This document shows, piece by piece, positions 53,818-62,057 of a stretch of 64,000 nucleotides of DNA. The translations under genes were made by a program, and so were the position numbers. The notes below the pieces were generated by a model, which did no database searches, was not told where the DNA came from, and was given only the letters and a program-made list of their open reading frames with translations. The stretch covers positions 6,032-70,031 of the forward strand of contig JAJVHY010000016.1 in the NCBI GenBank assembly GCA_022072455.1. Direction: 5' to 3'. Each line of letters begins with the position of its first letter. Position 1 is the first letter of the stretch. This DNA comes from Verrucomicrobiia bacterium. Lineage in GTDB: Bacteria > Verrucomicrobiota > Verrucomicrobiia > Palsa-1439.

Positions 53818-55292
53818 AAGCCCAATGGATTGCCGGCCAGTGGCACAAGCCGGCGCGCGCCAAAATTCCCGTGGTCAACCCGGCCACCGAGGAAATCCTC
53901 GATTACATCCCGCGCGGCACTGCCGCCGATGCCGACCTCGCCGTCCGCGCCGCCCGGCAAGCCTTCGAGACTTGGCGGTGGATTCCGGCACTCGAAAAAG
54001 CGCAGATGCTCCACCGCCTTGCCGGCGACCTGCGCGCCCGACAAAAGAAACTCGCGACGCTCATGACGCAGGAAGGCGGCAAGCCCTTCTGCGAAAACCG
54101 CGACGAAGTCGAATGGGTGGCCGCCTGCTTCCAGTACTACGCCGAAGTCGGCCGCAATTCGCGCGGTAATTCCATTCCGCCCACGTTTCATCACCAAGTC
54201 AATTTCACCATCAAAGAACCCTACGGCGTGGTCGTTGGCATCATCCCGTGGAACTACCCGCTGCTCCTGATGGTCTGGAAAGTCGCCCCCGCCCTCATGG
54301 CCGGCAACACCGTCATCCTCAAACCGAGCAACGAAACGCCGCTCTCACTTCTCTCCATCGCCGACCTCTTCGGAAAGCATTTGCCGGCTGGCGTCGTGAA
54401 CATCGTAACCGGTCGCGGCGCGGAAATCGGCGAAGCGCTCATCCAACATCCCGGCACCGATCTCATCGCCATTACCGGCTCGACGGAGACCGGCAAACGC
54501 GTCGGCCAACTTTGCGCGGCGCAAGTCAAGAAGTTCCACGGCGAACTCGGCGGCAACGACCCGTTCATCGTCTGCGAAGATGCCGACCTCGACATCGCCA
54601 GCCGCGCCGCCTGCTGGGCCGCCTTCCTCAATACCGGCCAAGTCTGCACCAGTTGCAAACGCCTCTATGTCTTCGAGTCCGTTGCCGACGAGTTCACCAA
54701 ACTCGCCGTCAAACACGCCAAATCGCTCAAACTCGGCAACGGTCTCAAACCCGATACCGACCTCGGCCCCATGATCAACCTCCGGCAACTCGAAGACGTC
54801 CACCACCGCGTCCGGCAAGCCGTCAACGATGGCGCGCGCATCCTCTGCGGCGGACGCCGGTCACCGAAATTCAAGAAAGGATTTTTCTACGAACCGACCG
54901 TGCTGACGGATGTCGAACACGACATGAACTTGGTGCAGACGGAAACGTTCGGCCCGGTCTTGCCGATCATGCGCGTCAAAGATATTGATCACGCCATCTG
55001 GCTCGCGAACGACAGCGCTTACGGCCTCGGCGCGAACATCTACACCAACAACATGGAATGGGCGATGAAAGCGATGGAGCGGATCACGGCCGGCACGTTC
55101 TGGATCAACGACCCGCTTACCGACAACGATGCCGGCCCCTTCGGCGGTATGCGTCAAACCGGCCACAGCCGCGAGCTCGGCGAAGAAGGCCTCGACGAAT
55201 TCCGCGAAACCAAACACGTCCACCTCGACTACAAAGCCGAGCGCAAGACATACTGGTACCCGTACGCGAAGTACAACAAGCTGACTTCGTAG
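53814..55292 (+). CDS. Aldehyde dehydrogenase coupled to the aminotransferase
   Basis: A 492-residue NAD(P)-dependent aldehyde dehydrogenase. The active-site Cys is in 'NTGQVCTSCKRLY' and the general-base Glu in 'HGELGGNDP'; cofactor-site 'GIIPWNYPLLLMVWKVAPAL' and 'ITGSTETGKRVG' are normal. The start overlaps the aminotransferase stop. In this setting the likely substrate is 4-aminobutanal or a similar amino-aldehyde, giving GABA or a related acid. Succinate-semialdehyde is the main alternative. Confidence 0.9.
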   Translation: MKAQWIAGQWHKPARAKIPVVNPATEEILDYIPRGTAADADLAVRAARQAFETWRWIPALEKAQMLHRLAGDLRARQKKLATLMTQEGGKPFCENRDEVEWVAACFQYYAEVGRNSRGNSIPPTFHHQVNFTIKEPYGVVVGIIPWNYPLLLMVWKVAPALMAGNTVILKPSNETPLSLLSIADLFGKHLPAGVVNIVTGRGAEIGEALIQHPGTDLIAITGSTETGKRVGQLCAAQVKKFHGELGGNDPFIVCEDADLDIASRAACWAAFLNTGQVCTSCKRLYVFESVADEFTKLAVKHAKSLKLGNGLKPDTDLGPMINLRQLEDVHHRVRQAVNDGARILCGGRRSPKFKKGFFYEPTVLTDVEHDMNLVQTETFGPVLPIMRVKDIDHAIWLANDSAYGLGANIYTNNMEWAMKAMERITAGTFWINDPLTDNDAGPFGGMRQTGHSRELGEEGLDEFRETKHVHLDYKAERKTYWYPYAKYNKLTS

Positions 55293-55395
55293 CCGCGAGC
55301 GCCAGTGAGCGGACGCCGGACCCAATTCGCATCGGGCGCGCCCGGATTGTACTGGTGCTTGACAAGCCGTCCTACGCCCGGTCATCTACTCAACT

Positions 55396-56982
55396 ATGAG
55401 TCAGTTATTGCATGAAGGGTATTTCGCGGTCTTCCTGATCGTTGCGGTCGGAATTCTGTTGGGGAATCTCCAGTTTCGCGGGTTGTCGCTGGATGTGTCG
55501 GCGGTGATTTTTGCCGCCTTGGTTTTTGGTCACTTCGGCGTCACCGTGCCGGCCGACTTCCAGAAGATCGGCCTCGTCCTCTTCATCTACACGGTCGGGT
55601 TGCAGGCGGGTCCGGGTTTTTTCGAGTCCTTCCGCAAATACGGCCGGCAACTGATTGTGTTGACGATTATCATGGTCGGCACCGGGGCGGTGCTGACGGT
55701 CGTGCTGGCGCGAAGTTTGGACATTGATGCCAAGCTCGGTGTCGGCTTGTTTGCCGGCGCGTTGACGAGCACCCCCGGCTTGGCGGCGGCCATCGAGAGC
55801 GCGAAATCGCCGTTGGCTTCCATCGGGTATGGCGTGGCGTATCCGTTTGGCGTGATTGGCGTGATTTTGTTTGTCCGGTTGCTGCCGCGAGTGTTGCGGG
55901 TCAATCTGCGGCAGAGCGAAACTGATTACCACCGCGAGACCCGCGCGGATTTCCCGGAAATGTCGAACCAGAACTTCGTCGTCGAAAACGCCAACATCGC
56001 CGGCAAGACGATCGGCCAGGTCGGAATCGGCACCATGACCGGCGCGACCATCTCCCGCGTGATGCACGCCGGCTCCGCCATTACTCCGACCAAAGACACC
56101 CCGCTGCAACTGGGCGACTTGATCAAAGCCGTCGGGACCGCCAAAGCGCTGGAAAACGTCCGTTTGCTGGTCGGGCCAGTAACCGACCGCGACATCCCCC
56201 TCGCTCAAGGTCACGAAGTCCGCTGGATTCTGGTCACCCGCAAAGAGGCGGTCGGTCGGTCGTTGGCTGAGTTAAACCTTTGGGCGCTCTACGGCGCGAC
56301 TGTCACACGGATTCGCCGCAGCGGCATTGACATCGCGCCGACCGGCTCCAGCGTGCTCCGGTTCGGTGACAAATTAATGGTCGCTGGCCGGCAAGAGAGC
56401 ATGGAGCAAGTCGCTAAGATTCTCGGGAACGACAACAAGCGGCTCTCCGAAACCGATTTCCTTCCCATCGCGCTCGGCATCGTGTTGGGTGTTGTCCTCG
56501 GCAAACTCACGCTGCCAGTCAGCTCGTTCCAACTTTCGCTCGGGATGACCGGGGGCGTCCTGGTGGTCGGTCTGCTTTTGAGCCGGCTCGGCAAGACCGG
56601 GCCAATCATCTGGAGCATGTCCGGCTACGCCAATACGCTCTTGCGCGAGTTGGGTCTCCTCTTCTTTCTGGCCTCCGTCGGCACCGAAGCCGGCGCGCAT
56701 TTGGTCGAGACTCTGGCCGGCTCTGGGCTGAAACTATTTGCCGTCGGCGCAGTCTTGACTTTGCTGCCCATGATCGTCGGCGCGATCGTGGGCCATTATT
56801 TTTTTCGGATCAACTTCCTGACGTTGCTCGGCGTGACCACCGGCGCCATGACGAGCACTCCCGGGTTGGTGGCGGTAACACCCCTGACAGAATCCAACGC
56901 GCCGGCCGTTGGCTATGCCACCGTCTATCCTGCGGCGTTGGTCTGCATGATCATCTTCAGTCAGATCATTGCGCGCCTCTGA
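55396..56982 (+). CDS. AspT/YidE-family transporter with RCK_C domains
   Basis: A 528-residue transporter of the aspartate:alanine exchanger (AspT/YidE/YbjL) family. Two homologous membrane halves (about 1-165 and 355-528) each contain the 'GAxTSTPGLAA' motif ('FAGALTSTPGLAAAIE' and 'TTGAMTSTPGLVAVTP'). Between them lie two RCK_C/TrkA_C domains (about 195-345, 'PTGSSVLRFGDKLMVAGRQE'). Transport of an amino acid or dicarboxylate is expected, and exchange is possible. It lies 103 bases after the aldehyde dehydrogenase. TTGACA lies upstream but the -10 match is poor. Confidence 0.85.
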   Translation: MSQLLHEGYFAVFLIVAVGILLGNLQFRGLSLDVSAVIFAALVFGHFGVTVPADFQKIGLVLFIYTVGLQAGPGFFESFRKYGRQLIVLTIIMVGTGAVLTVVLARSLDIDAKLGVGLFAGALTSTPGLAAAIESAKSPLASIGYGVAYPFGVIGVILFVRLLPRVLRVNLRQSETDYHRETRADFPEMSNQNFVVENANIAGKTIGQVGIGTMTGATISRVMHAGSAITPTKDTPLQLGDLIKAVGTAKALENVRLLVGPVTDRDIPLAQGHEVRWILVTRKEAVGRSLAELNLWALYGATVTRIRRSGIDIAPTGSSVLRFGDKLMVAGRQESMEQVAKILGNDNKRLSETDFLPIALGIVLGVVLGKLTLPVSSFQLSLGMTGGVLVVGLLLSRLGKTGPIIWSMSGYANTLLRELGLLFFLASVGTEAGAHLVETLAGSGLKLFAVGAVLTLLPMIVGAIVGHYFFRINFLTLLGVTTGAMTSTPGLVAVTPLTESNAPAVGYATVYPAALVCMIIFSQIIARL

Positions 56983-56991
56983 TCATCGCGT

Positions 56992-58449
56992 TCAATACCA
57001 CCCAATTGGCGCTTCGCTCAGATTGATGTGGACCTGTTTGGTTTCAAGGAATTCATCAATTCCGTGTAACGAAAGTTCTCGGCCTTGGCCACTTTGCTTG
57101 TAACCGCCCCACGGGCTTTCAACGTAACATGGTTGCATCGTGTTGACCCAGACGATGCCGGCGCGGAGGGCTTTGACCATGCGCAGACACTTGAAAATGT
57201 CGCGCGACCAGACGGCGGCGGCGAGGCCATAGGGAGTGTCGTGGGCGATCTTGAGCGCGTCGGTTTCGTCCTTGAACGGGATGACGGCGACGACCGGGCC
57301 GAAGATTTCTTCGCGGGCAATGCGCGTGGTGTTGTCGGTCTCAAAGATCGTCGGTTCGACATAGAACCCCTTCTTGAAGGCTTTGGCCGGGCCGCCGCCC
57401 ATCACCAACCTGGCTTCTTTCTTGCCGATTTCGAGATAGTTGGTGACGCGCTCAAAATGTTCTTGGCTGACGACCGGCCCCATCTTCGTCTCGCGCTTCA
57501 GTGGGTCGCCGAGCTTGATGCGCTTGGTCTTCTTTTTCATCACGCCAAGAAACTTTTTGTAGATGTCCTGCTGAACGAGAACTCGCGAGCCGGCACTGCA
57601 CACTTCACCTTGATTGATGAACACCCCAAACAGCGCGCCATCCGTCGCGGCGTTGAGGTCGGCGTCGGCGAAGAAGATGTTGGGCGACTTGCCGCCGAGT
57701 TCGAGCGAGACTTTCTTGAGGTTCGACCCGGCCACGCCGCGCAGAATGTGCCGGCCAACTTCCGCACTGCCGGTAAACGCCACTTTGTCCACCTGCATCG
57801 AATCGACGAGCGCCTTGCCGGCTTCGGCGGCGCCGGTGACGACATTGAAAATGCCGGCCGGAAGTTCCGGGATGTTTTTCTGCACGAGCTTGGCGAATTC
57901 GAGCGCGGTGAGCGGCGTTTGCTCGGCGGGCTTGAGGATGACGGCGCAGCCGGCGGCGAGCGCCGGCCCCAGTTTCCACGCGGCCATGAGCAACGGGTAG
58001 TTCCAAGGGATGATGAGCGCGGCGACTCCAACTGGCTCGCGCAACGTGAAGTTGAGCGCGTTGTCCGGTACGTTGAGTGTCTCGCCGTGGACTTTCGTTG
58101 CCATGCCGCCGAAGTACTCAAAGCAGGTGGCGACATCGTTCATGTCGAAGTCGCTTTCGACGATCGGTTTGCCGGCGTTGCGGGTTTCCAACTCGGCGAG
58201 CTTCGCGGCGTTCTTGCGGACAAGTTCCGCCATCTTGAAGAGCACCCGGCCCCGCGCCATCGCGTTGGCGGAATCTTTCCAGTTGGAGGTGTCGAAGGCC
58301 GCACGCGCCGCGGCGACGGCCTTGTCCACGTCCGCCTTGCCGGCTTCGGGGACGATGGCGATCACCTCGCCGGTGGCGGGGTTGATGATCTCGCGGGTAT
58401 CGGCTGCACTGACGAACTCGTTGTTCACATACATGTTGTAGGTTTTCAT
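56992..58449 (-). CDS. Aldehyde dehydrogenase, betaine-aldehyde/amino-aldehyde type
   Basis: A 485-residue aldehyde dehydrogenase. Catalytic Cys in 'NQGEVCSAGSRVLVQ', catalytic Glu in 'SLELGGKSPN', cofactor loop 'PWNYPLLMAAWKLGPALAAG' and 'FTGSAEVGRHI'. 'NQGEVCSAGSR' and 'WGGYKQSGQGREL' are like BetB and other amino-aldehyde dehydrogenases. It is convergent with the AspT-type transporter (9 bases apart) and on the opposite strand from the first aldehyde dehydrogenase. It may act on a related aldehyde, but glycine-betaine formation is equally possible since no choline dehydrogenase is near. Confidence 0.88.
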   Translation of the reverse strand: MKTYNMYVNNEFVSAADTREIINPATGEVIAIVPEAGKADVDKAVAAARAAFDTSNWKDSANAMARGRVLFKMAELVRKNAAKLAELETRNAGKPIVESDFDMNDVATCFEYFGGMATKVHGETLNVPDNALNFTLREPVGVAALIIPWNYPLLMAAWKLGPALAAGCAVILKPAEQTPLTALEFAKLVQKNIPELPAGIFNVVTGAAEAGKALVDSMQVDKVAFTGSAEVGRHILRGVAGSNLKKVSLELGGKSPNIFFADADLNAATDGALFGVFINQGEVCSAGSRVLVQQDIYKKFLGVMKKKTKRIKLGDPLKRETKMGPVVSQEHFERVTNYLEIGKKEARLVMGGGPAKAFKKGFYVEPTIFETDNTTRIAREEIFGPVVAVIPFKDETDALKIAHDTPYGLAAAVWSRDIFKCLRMVKALRAGIVWVNTMQPCYVESPWGGYKQSGQGRELSLHGIDEFLETKQVHINLSEAPIGWY

Positions 58450-58484
58450 GGTTCGCCTCCGTTCACTGGTATTAAGCCACGGGT

Positions 58485-59354
58485 TCAGTTCTTGGTCAAT
58501 TCGACCTTGACCGGTCCTTGAAGATGCAGGTCGCGCTGGGGAAAAGGAATTTCAACGCCGGCTTCCTTCAGTTTATCCCAGATGGCGAAGTAGAGTTCGC
58601 TTTTGAAAACACCCGGCCGATGGGTCATGTCGCTCGTCCAGACGCGGAGTTCGAAGTTCAGGGCGCTGTCGCCGAAGCCGTCAAAGACAACGACCGGCGC
58701 TGGTTCTTTCAAGACGTGCGGATTCGTGCCGGCTACGGCGAGGAGGAGTTTTTCCACTTGGCGCGGTTCGCTGTTGTACGCAACGCCGACCGGGACGCGC
58801 ATCCGGACGCGTTGATCGCCCTGCAGACTCCAGTTCACGACGCGGTGCGCGATGAATTCGGAGTTGGGGACGATGATGCTGATGTTGTCGTTGGTCTGAA
58901 TGGATGTCGCGCGCGCGCCGATCCGCGTCACCCGGCCGAGCGTGCCGTTGACGTCCACGCGGTCGCCAATTTGAATGGCGCGTTCGCCCATGAGGATCAA
59001 GCCGCTGACGAAGTTGCTGACAATGTTCTGGAGGCCAAATCCGATCCCGACGCCCAACGCGCCCGCCAAGACGGTCAGCGAACTCAGATTCAACCCGGCC
59101 GTCTGCAGCGCGACCAACAACCCCAACGCCAGCACGCCATAGCCGGCCATCCGCGCAATGAGGTATTGCAGACCGGGATCGAGCTTGGTGCGCACCAGAA
59201 CGCGGGTTCGTAAGAACCGCCGCGTGAAACGCGACACCACAAAAACCGCCAGCACCGACACAATAAACCAGACCAACGTGGCGATGGACACTTCGGTTTG
59301 CCCCAACTTGATCATTGGGGAAGTCAACCATTCATCAATCTCCGTCCATTTCAT
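58485..59354 (-). CDS. MscS-family mechanosensitive channel
   Basis: A 289-residue small-conductance channel that opens under osmotic down-shock. Three helices: about 22-45 ('ATLVWFIVSVLAVFVVSRF'), 70-95, and the pore helix with 'LGVGIGFGLQNIVSNFVSG'. The beta domain follows ('GDRVDVNGTLGRVTRIGARA', 'IIVPNSEFI') and a cytoplasmic alpha/beta vestibule ends at 'FPQRDLHL'. The ATG used begins 'MKWTEIDEW'; the upstream frame is unconserved. It lies downstream of rtcB on the same strand. Confidence 0.9.
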   Translation of the reverse strand: MKWTEIDEWLTSPMIKLGQTEVSIATLVWFIVSVLAVFVVSRFTRRFLRTRVLVRTKLDPGLQYLIARMAGYGVLALGLLVALQTAGLNLSSLTVLAGALGVGIGFGLQNIVSNFVSGLILMGERAIQIGDRVDVNGTLGRVTRIGARATSIQTNDNISIIVPNSEFIAHRVVNWSLQGDQRVRMRVPVGVAYNSEPRQVEKLLLAVAGTNPHVLKEPAPVVVFDGFGDSALNFELRVWTSDMTHRPGVFKSELYFAIWDKLKEAGVEIPFPQRDLHLQGPVKVELTKN

Positions 59355-59442
59355 CGCAGCCTCCCGTCGTTGTCGGTACCATTGCCGGCATCTGGCAGCG
59401 ATGCAACTATTGATTGCGCGGCGCGCGATTGCGTCCGCGGCG

Positions 59443-59473
59443 GACATGCCGGCGGCTCGTCCCAACCACGCGG
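59443..59473 (+). repeat. Half-copy of the palindromic element
   Basis: CGGCTCGTCCCAACCACGCGG and the bases just before it match the right half of the 72-bp element in the lipoprotein gene (copy 3) with about four differences in 31. The left half is missing. It lies in the intergenic space between rtcB and the mscS gene. Confidence 0.5.
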
Positions 59474-59477
59474 AGGG

Positions 59478-60623
59478 TCAGTCCTTGTACGGATCCACGA
59501 TATCGCGGCCGGCCATGGCGACGCCAAGCGGGCGCAAGGTGTGCAGGACGCGGATCGTGCCGGCGTGCGCGGCCAGCACATCGGGCAAACGCCGGTACGC
59601 TTGCGGGGCTTCGTCGAGGTCGCCGCCGCGCAGAACGACGCCTTTGCGCTGTAACCACTGTTTCATTTCGTCGGGACGAACCAAACCCGGCTTGCCATGC
59701 TTCCCCTTCGCCGCGGTGCGCGACATGATGCGGCCGGCGCCGTGGACGGTGGAGAACAAGGCGACGCGCGCGGCCGGCGAGTCCACGCCTTCGATAATCA
59801 CCGCGTCATCGCCCATGCTGCCGCCGACGAAACCTTTCTGACCCGGAAACGCCGGCGTCGCCCCTTTGCGCACGACCCAGAGCTTCTCGCCTTGATGCAC
59901 TTCCTCCCAGGCGAAGTTGTGATGGTTGTGAACTTCTTCCATGATCTGCGCCTTGAGAATCTCGCGAACAACGTACCGGGCGACGTACTCGCGCCCGGCG
60001 TACGCGTACCGGCCAGCGAGTTTCATGGCGGCGAGGTAATCTTGCCCGACCGCTGCGTTGAGCGGGACGACGGTCGGCGGCACGTCCATCCCGTCCTTGC
60101 CGCCGGCCACCTTCAGGAAATGCGTGGCCGATCTGTGGCCAAGTCCACGCGAACCGAAGTGCACACCGACCCAGACGCGGCCGGCTTCGTCTGAAAAGAC
60201 GTCCACGTAATGGTTGCCGGAGCCGACGGTGCCGAGTTGTTCCTGCGCGGTCTGTTTGAGGTGGCCGATTTCGCGGATGCTCCACGCCGGATCATCAAAC
60301 AGCGGGTGATCCACCCTTTGCCTATTCGTGCGCCCGATGCCGAAGGAGATGTTGCGCACGACATCATCCATGATGTTTTCGATTTTTGGTTTGATGTCGG
60401 CTTCTGTGGCGTCAGTGCGGATGGCGAGGTTGCCGCAGGCGATGTCGAAGCCGACGCCGGAGATGGAAACCTGATTCTTGTAAGCGACCACGCCGCCGAT
60501 CGGCTGAGCGTATCCCTTGTGGCCGTCGGCGCACAAGACCGCCCGCTCGCCGCCCGCGGCCAGACACGTCTCGATCTGCCGGACCGTGGCGCCATCGTGC
60601 TGCCCAAAGATGACCGGTTTCAT
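59478..60623 (-). CDS. rtcB: RNA-splicing ligase RtcB
   Basis: A 381-residue GTP- and Mn-dependent ligase that joins 2',3'-cyclic phosphate or 3'-phosphate ends to 5'-OH RNA, in RNA repair. The metal Cys is in 'GVGFDIACGN', metal His residues in 'GTVGSGNHYVDV', 'VGVHFGSRGLGH' and 'HNHHNFAWEE', and the guanylylated His in 'STVHGAGRIMSR'. At 381 residues it matches the shorter bacterial form. No archease or RtcA gene is near, and the window shows no RtcR-type regulator beside it. Confidence 0.93.
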   Translation of the reverse strand: MKPVIFGQHDGATVRQIETCLAAGGERAVLCADGHKGYAQPIGGVVAYKNQVSISGVGFDIACGNLAIRTDATEADIKPKIENIMDDVVRNISFGIGRTNRQRVDHPLFDDPAWSIREIGHLKQTAQEQLGTVGSGNHYVDVFSDEAGRVWVGVHFGSRGLGHRSATHFLKVAGGKDGMDVPPTVVPLNAAVGQDYLAAMKLAGRYAYAGREYVARYVVREILKAQIMEEVHNHHNFAWEEVHQGEKLWVVRKGATPAFPGQKGFVGGSMGDDAVIIEGVDSPAARVALFSTVHGAGRIMSRTAAKGKHGKPGLVRPDEMKQWLQRKGVVLRGGDLDEAPQAYRRLPDVLAAHAGTIRVLHTLRPLGVAMAGRDIVDPYKD

Positions 60624-60666
60624 CCGGTAAAGCTAACATACAGTTTCAGCCGGTGCGCTAGTTAAT

Positions 60667-60713
60667 CCCCCGCTCTCGCCCTCTCCCCGCGAACGAGGAG
60701 AGAGCGACCGGGG
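60667..60713. terminator. GC-rich cruciform between osmC and rtcB
   Basis: An inverted repeat with CCCCGCTCTC/GAGAGCG-type outer arms and CTCTCC/GGAGAG inner arms, loop CCGCGAACGA. It lies immediately after the osmC stop on the same strand. It could stop transcription or be an intergenic REP-like element. No T-run follows. Confidence 0.4.
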
Positions 60714-60721
60714 CGTGGTGG

Positions 60722-61276
60722 TTACTTCGTCACATTGACCGTGACGGCAACTGGATTGCGGATCGTGTCGAACACTGGCGAGAACTCTGCGAGTTCCTTC
60801 AACTTCTCCACCGGCGCATCGCTCTTGACGGTGAAGCTGACCCGGATGTTCTGATACCCTTTCCGCACGTCGGGGGCGATGCCCATGAAACCACGAACAT
60901 CGAGGTCACCCTCCAGTTGCGATTCCAACTCTTCGATTTCGATCCCCCGCACAGCCGCATGGTAGACCATCGAGGTTGTCAGGCACGCGGCCAACGCGTG
61001 CAACACATGCTCAACCGGATTCGCCCCCTTATCCTCGCCGACGAGGATGGCGGGTTCATCGGCATCCAGCACATGCGGCCGCAGGCGCGTCGCATCTTCC
61101 CGGCCTGCGGTGTAGAAGCCCTGGATCGTCGAGCGGTTGTGCGCGCCATTGATCCATTTGTTGCTGGCGCGAAACTTTGACGCCCCCAGTGAGGGTTCGC
61201 TTTTCACGGTCTTGATCGTCTCCATCAACTGCTCGACGTTCACGCCGTTCACTGTTTTTTCGATTGTGGTTTGCAT
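60722..61276 (-). CDS. OsmC-family protein with only one of the two usual Cys
   Basis: A 184-residue OsmC/Ohr-fold protein. The peroxidatic Cys is in 'HALAACLTTSMVYHAA', preceded by 'GANPVEHVLHAL'. The region where the second Cys would sit reads 'LAEFSPVFDTIRNPVAV', with Ser instead of Cys, so it may not be a classical hydroperoxide reductase. AAGGAG precedes the ATG. It sits between rtcB and the GNAT gene on the same strand. Confidence 0.85.
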   Translation of the reverse strand: MQTTIEKTVNGVNVEQLMETIKTVKSEPSLGASKFRASNKWINGAHNRSTIQGFYTAGREDATRLRPHVLDADEPAILVGEDKGANPVEHVLHALAACLTTSMVYHAAVRGIEIEELESQLEGDLDVRGFMGIAPDVRKGYQNIRVSFTVKSDAPVEKLKELAEFSPVFDTIRNPVAVTVNVTK

Positions 61277-61321
61277 GACTACTTTCTCCTTCTGGTTTGG
61301 TTGTTGTCCTTCGTGATTTGT

Positions 61322-61900
61322 TTATTGAGCCGGCCGCAGCATCGGGATCAGGAACGGCGAGTTACCGGCTTGGATCTGGCCGATGGGGCGGAAACCGTGC
61401 CGTTCGTACAACGCCATGTTGCGCGGGTTCGTCGCTTCGAGATACGCCGGCAAGCCATCGTGGTCGCATCGGCGCAATGACTCCGCCAACAACGCCGCGC
61501 CCAATCCCCGCCCCTGCAACCGCGGATCAACACCAATCAACGGCAAATACCAGTGCGACTCCGTCGGATGAAACGCGCCCATTTGGGCGAACAATTCCAG
61601 CAAGGCCGCCTGCCGGGATTCCGCGACACTGGCCAACAAATGCGCGACGAGCGGTTCTTCCGCCGGTTGCACCCCGGGCGGCAACCACAACGCCACGCCG
61701 CCGCCCTCCGCGATTGTGTCGGCTGTCCCCCACGTGAACGCCCCGCCGGCAAACAACCGGACAAACTCCGGAAAGTGCGCGCGATACTGGGCGTCGTTCG
61801 GATACATCCACCGCACGGCGGGATCGTGCGCGAACGCGGCAGTCAGAGTTTGGATGGCAACCTGTTCATTCGTCTCAACGAGAAGCGTGTTTGTATTCAT
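61322..61900 (-). CDS. GNAT-family N-acetyltransferase
   Basis: A 192-residue GNAT enzyme. The acetyl-CoA loop 'LQGRGLGAALLAESL' follows the usual Q/R-x-x-G-x-G/A pattern near residue 130, with 'WYLPLIGVDP' before it and 'YERHGFRPIGQIQAG' at the C-terminal end. Acceptor unknown. AAAGGAG lies 6 bases before the ATG used. It is 45 bases upstream of osmC and may be co-transcribed with it. Confidence 0.85.
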   Translation of the reverse strand: MNTNTLLVETNEQVAIQTLTAAFAHDPAVRWMYPNDAQYRAHFPEFVRLFAGGAFTWGTADTIAEGGGVALWLPPGVQPAEEPLVAHLLASVAESRQAALLELFAQMGAFHPTESHWYLPLIGVDPRLQGRGLGAALLAESLRRCDHDGLPAYLEATNPRNMALYERHGFRPIGQIQAGNSPFLIPMLRPAQ

Positions 61901-62012
61901 GAAAAACTCCTTTAACACGCCGCGTGCCAGTCCATCCCAAGGTGCGTTTTATCCAATAAACACAAGGGTTTTGACAAGTTGAGCAACCGGGATGGCGCGT
62001 GAGATTTCGCGA

Positions 62013-62030
62013 GTCACGAGATCTCGTGAC
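62013..62030. promoter_or_regulatory. 18-bp perfect palindrome flanked by TTCGCGAGT direct repeats
   Basis: GTCACGAGATCTCGTGAC is perfectly self-complementary. TTCGCGAGT occurs at 62006-62014 and 62046-62054, 40 bases apart. The group lies between the end of the sigma-54 activator gene and the GNAT gene, 113-155 bases upstream of the GNAT start, and could be an operator. The protein that binds it is unknown. Confidence 0.35.
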
Positions 62031-62057
62031 GTGGAATGGCGAAACTTCGCGAGTGAA

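Noticed and set aside
61914-61929. Sigma-54 promoter for the GNAT gene as a firm feature
   Set aside because: The -24 half is perfect but the -12 GC is GT, and the start point would lie about 4 bases before the ATG, removing the ribosome-binding site. Kept only as a weak observation.
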